A stretch of DNA of 37,500 nt, taken from assembly GCA_036169595.1 (NCBI GenBank), contig CM069770.1:1075001-1112500 (forward strand), read 5' to 3'. The translations under genes and the position numbers were made by a program. The notes below the pieces were generated by a model, which did not search any database, was not told the origin of the DNA, and worked only from the letters and a program-made list of their open reading frames with translations. Below, piece by piece: positions 35,626 to 37,500 of this stretch; the stretch's first letter is position 1; each line of letters begins with the position of its first letter. The DNA is from Dictyostelium firmibasis. Its lineage: Eukaryota > Evosea > Eumycetozoa > Dictyosteliales > Dictyosteliaceae.

Positions 35626-36121
35626 ATGTTTAAACAAATTTTAAACCATGGAACTCAACTATATAAAGTTAATAATTTTCATAATTTGAAAAGGTCAGTT
35701 ACAAACAATAATCGACATGAAACAATTTTTAAAAATGTACCATTAAATATTCCAAAAAAGAAGGATTATGAGAATGGTTGTGAGGAAACTAAAAATAATG
35801 ATTATGAGGATAGTAATGGTGAAGAAACTAAACTTTCACGTGAATATAATTATTATTTTGATGACAAAGAGGGTAGAGATAATAATAAAAATAAATATAA
35901 TAGGTATGGGTATAAGAATAAGAATAGTAATAATTATAATAGTTATAATTATAATAAGAATAAGAATAAGAATAATAATAATAATAGCATTGATAATAAT
36001 AATAATAATAATAATAATAGTAATAGGTATAATAATAATAATAATAATAATAATAATTATAATAATAATAATAGTAATAATAATAATTATAGTAATAAAT
36101 ATAATAATAATAATTATAATA

Positions 36122-36180
<59 letters not shown>

Positions 36181-36226
36181 TATAATAATAGTAATAATAA
36201 TAATAGTAATAATAATAATAATAATA

Positions 36227-36325
<99 letters not shown>

Positions 36326-37007
36326 GTAATAATAATAATAATAATAATAACCAAACTAAATACATAAAAAAAAAAGTTGACTTTGAAGTAGTTAGTACCA
36401 GAATTCAAAAAGAGCGTGTAAAATCTGAACAAAGATTTAAGTCTATTGAAAATAATTCCACTTTGAAAAGTAAATTAGGAAAACACCATAATTCAAAATT
36501 GGAAAATTTGAAAAAACTTTTCAAAAAGAAAAGATATTCAGAGATAGTGAGTTCATATCGAGATGAGTTTAAATCAACATCAATTGAAGTCAATAGAGTT
36601 ATTTTTGAAGCATTCAAAAGAAAAACAGTGGAATATAATACCTGTAATGAACTTGCAAAGGTAGTTCTAAATGCTTCTTATTCAAGACATCCATTCAATG
36701 AGACACTCGATTTAATTCATCATTGTAAATTTATCAATTCAATAACTTTTTTTAATTATCTTTTCCTTCACTGTACTTCTTTCCAAATAATCTATGTGTA
36801 TGATATGATAAAATATTATGATTCAAATGAATATGAACCTCAAGTCTATGAATATTATACTACAAAAAACCATGGCAAAAAAAAAAATGAAGAAAAAGAA
36901 AATGAAAATGAAAATGAAAAAGAAAAAGTAAAAGAAGAGGAAAATGAAGAAAAAGAAGAGGAAAATGAAGAAAAAGAAGAAAAAGAAGAAAAAGAGGAAG
37001 AAGAGGA

Positions 37008-37041
<34 letters not shown>

Positions 37042-37156
37042 AAAGAGGAAGAAGAGGAAGAAGAGGAAGAAGAAAGGGAAGAGGAAGAAGAGGAAAAAGA
37101 AGAAGAGGAAAAAGAAGAAGAGGAAAAAGAAGAAGAGGAAAAAGAAGAAGAGGAAA

Positions 37157-37187
<31 letters not shown>

Positions 37188-37500
37188 GGTAGAACATAAA
37201 AGATTGATCACAACAGAGAAAATTAAAAATTTTAGAAACTTGGTAGCAAAAGATGGCAGTCGTTTCCATGTAAAATATATAAGAGAACTAATTAGACAGA
37301 GTCGTCATGAAGAGGCAATTAAACAACTCGAAAGTATACCAAAAGGTTCCATGACTGCTAATGCAATTCAAGTGGCTGTTTCATGTTTCATTGATTTGGG
37401 CTTTATCGAGAGAGCTAAATATATCATGCATGAATATCATCATTTCTCAAAACATCACGAATATAGAATGGCTGCAGTTCAATTATCATTGGCAATTGGT
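35626..37500 (+). CDS. Putative mitochondrial PPR-like helical repeat protein, 5' part
   Basis: The frame opens at ATG 35626 and stays open for 625 codons to the window edge, so the 3' end is missing. The N-terminus MFKQILNHGTQLYKVNNFHN, followed by LKRSVTNNNR, is basic and looks like a mitochondrial presequence. A huge Asn-rich tract with scattered Tyr, Ser and Lys runs from about residue 85 to 243. A helical region (about 250-400) follows: KLENLKKLFKKKRYSEIVSS, then VNRVIFEAFKRKTVEYNTC. A Glu/Lys-rich tract of about 100 residues (36886-37194) precedes more helical repeats: YIRELIRQSRHEEAIKQLES and SCFIDLGFIERAKYIMHEYH. The roughly 35-residue spacing with paired helices suggests pentatricopeptide repeats, which bind organellar RNA. 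Assignment to PPR is tentative. Confidence 0.7.
35990..36352 (+). repeat. AAT/AGT/TAT coding repeat (Asn tract)
   Basis: A long (AAT)n array with scattered AGT, TAT and AGG codons that keeps the frame of the PPR-like gene. It is a typical Dictyostelium polyasparagine insert. Confidence 0.95.
36886..37194 (+). repeat. GAA/GAG/AAA coding repeat (Glu/Lys tract)
   Basis: A purine-only trinucleotide tract of about 310 bases inside the PPR-like gene, translating to about 100 Glu and Lys residues. The Ser, Phe and Arg/Lys homopolymer frames over it are shadows. Confidence 0.95.

Noticed and set aside
36855-37211. Poly-Ser and poly-Phe ORFs on the minus strand
   Set aside because: They are shadows of the Glu/Lys tract in the PPR-like gene.

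Overview
The window is genomic DNA from a Dictyostelium amoeba, almost certainly D. discoideum. The intergenic DNA is extremely A/T-rich with long A, T and AAT runs. Genes are compact, end mostly in TAA, and carry short A/T-rich GT..AG introns. Proteins are loaded with Asn, Gln, Ser and Glu homopolymers. FNIP repeats, TIG-domain (tgr-like) sequence and a TRE-type LINE next to a tRNA gene all fit this genus.

Layout, left to right. (1) 1-1203, +: 3' part of a putative CudA/STAT-like transcription factor. (2) 2862-6501, +: six-exon RasGEF with an N-terminal EVH1/WH1 domain that I reconstructed. (3) 7036-8327, -: five-exon RTA1-like seven-helix membrane protein. (4) 9171-10547, -: B-box/coiled-coil/FNIP protein. 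(5) 11106-13915, -: four-exon vps52. (6) 14271-15263, -: quinone oxidoreductase. (7) 16562-19902, +: Argonaute/Piwi protein with an intact DDH triad. (8) 20244-20720, +: molybdopterin synthase large subunit. (9) 20957-21856, +: mitochondrial enoyl-CoA hydratase/isomerase-fold protein. (10) 22052-25024, -: polyQ protein with divergent bromodomain and PHD finger. (11) 25695-26018, -: YqfB-like N4-acetylcytidine amidohydrolase.

From about 26.0 to 31.6 kb the region is a graveyard. It holds a broken protein kinase with an apparent internal inversion, a duplicated promoter/leader block, a broken tgr-like gene, an intact tRNA-Gly(GCC), and a 5'-truncated TRE-type LINE followed by further serial repeat units with a tRNA-like A/B-box segment. 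Intact genes resume with a secreted CMP/dCMP-deaminase-like protein (31586-32345, -), a second B-box/coiled-coil/FNIP gene (33555-35091, -) and the 5' part of a putative mitochondrial PPR-like protein (35626 to window end, +).

There is no operon logic, as expected of a eukaryote. Functional themes are signalling (RasGEF), trafficking (Vps52/GARP), small-RNA silencing (Argonaute), molybdenum cofactor synthesis, chromatin reading and nucleoside deamination/deacetylation. The two B-box/FNIP genes are paralogues split by an intron at the same place and phase. Gene models with introns were built by hand from splice signals and frame continuity. The most interesting items are the EVH1-RasGEF fusion carrying its own LPPPP motifs, the bacterial-type YqfB enzyme, a near-perfect 20-bp palindrome upstream of the secreted deaminase gene, the hairpin just after the Argonaute stop, and the inverted kinase fragment.
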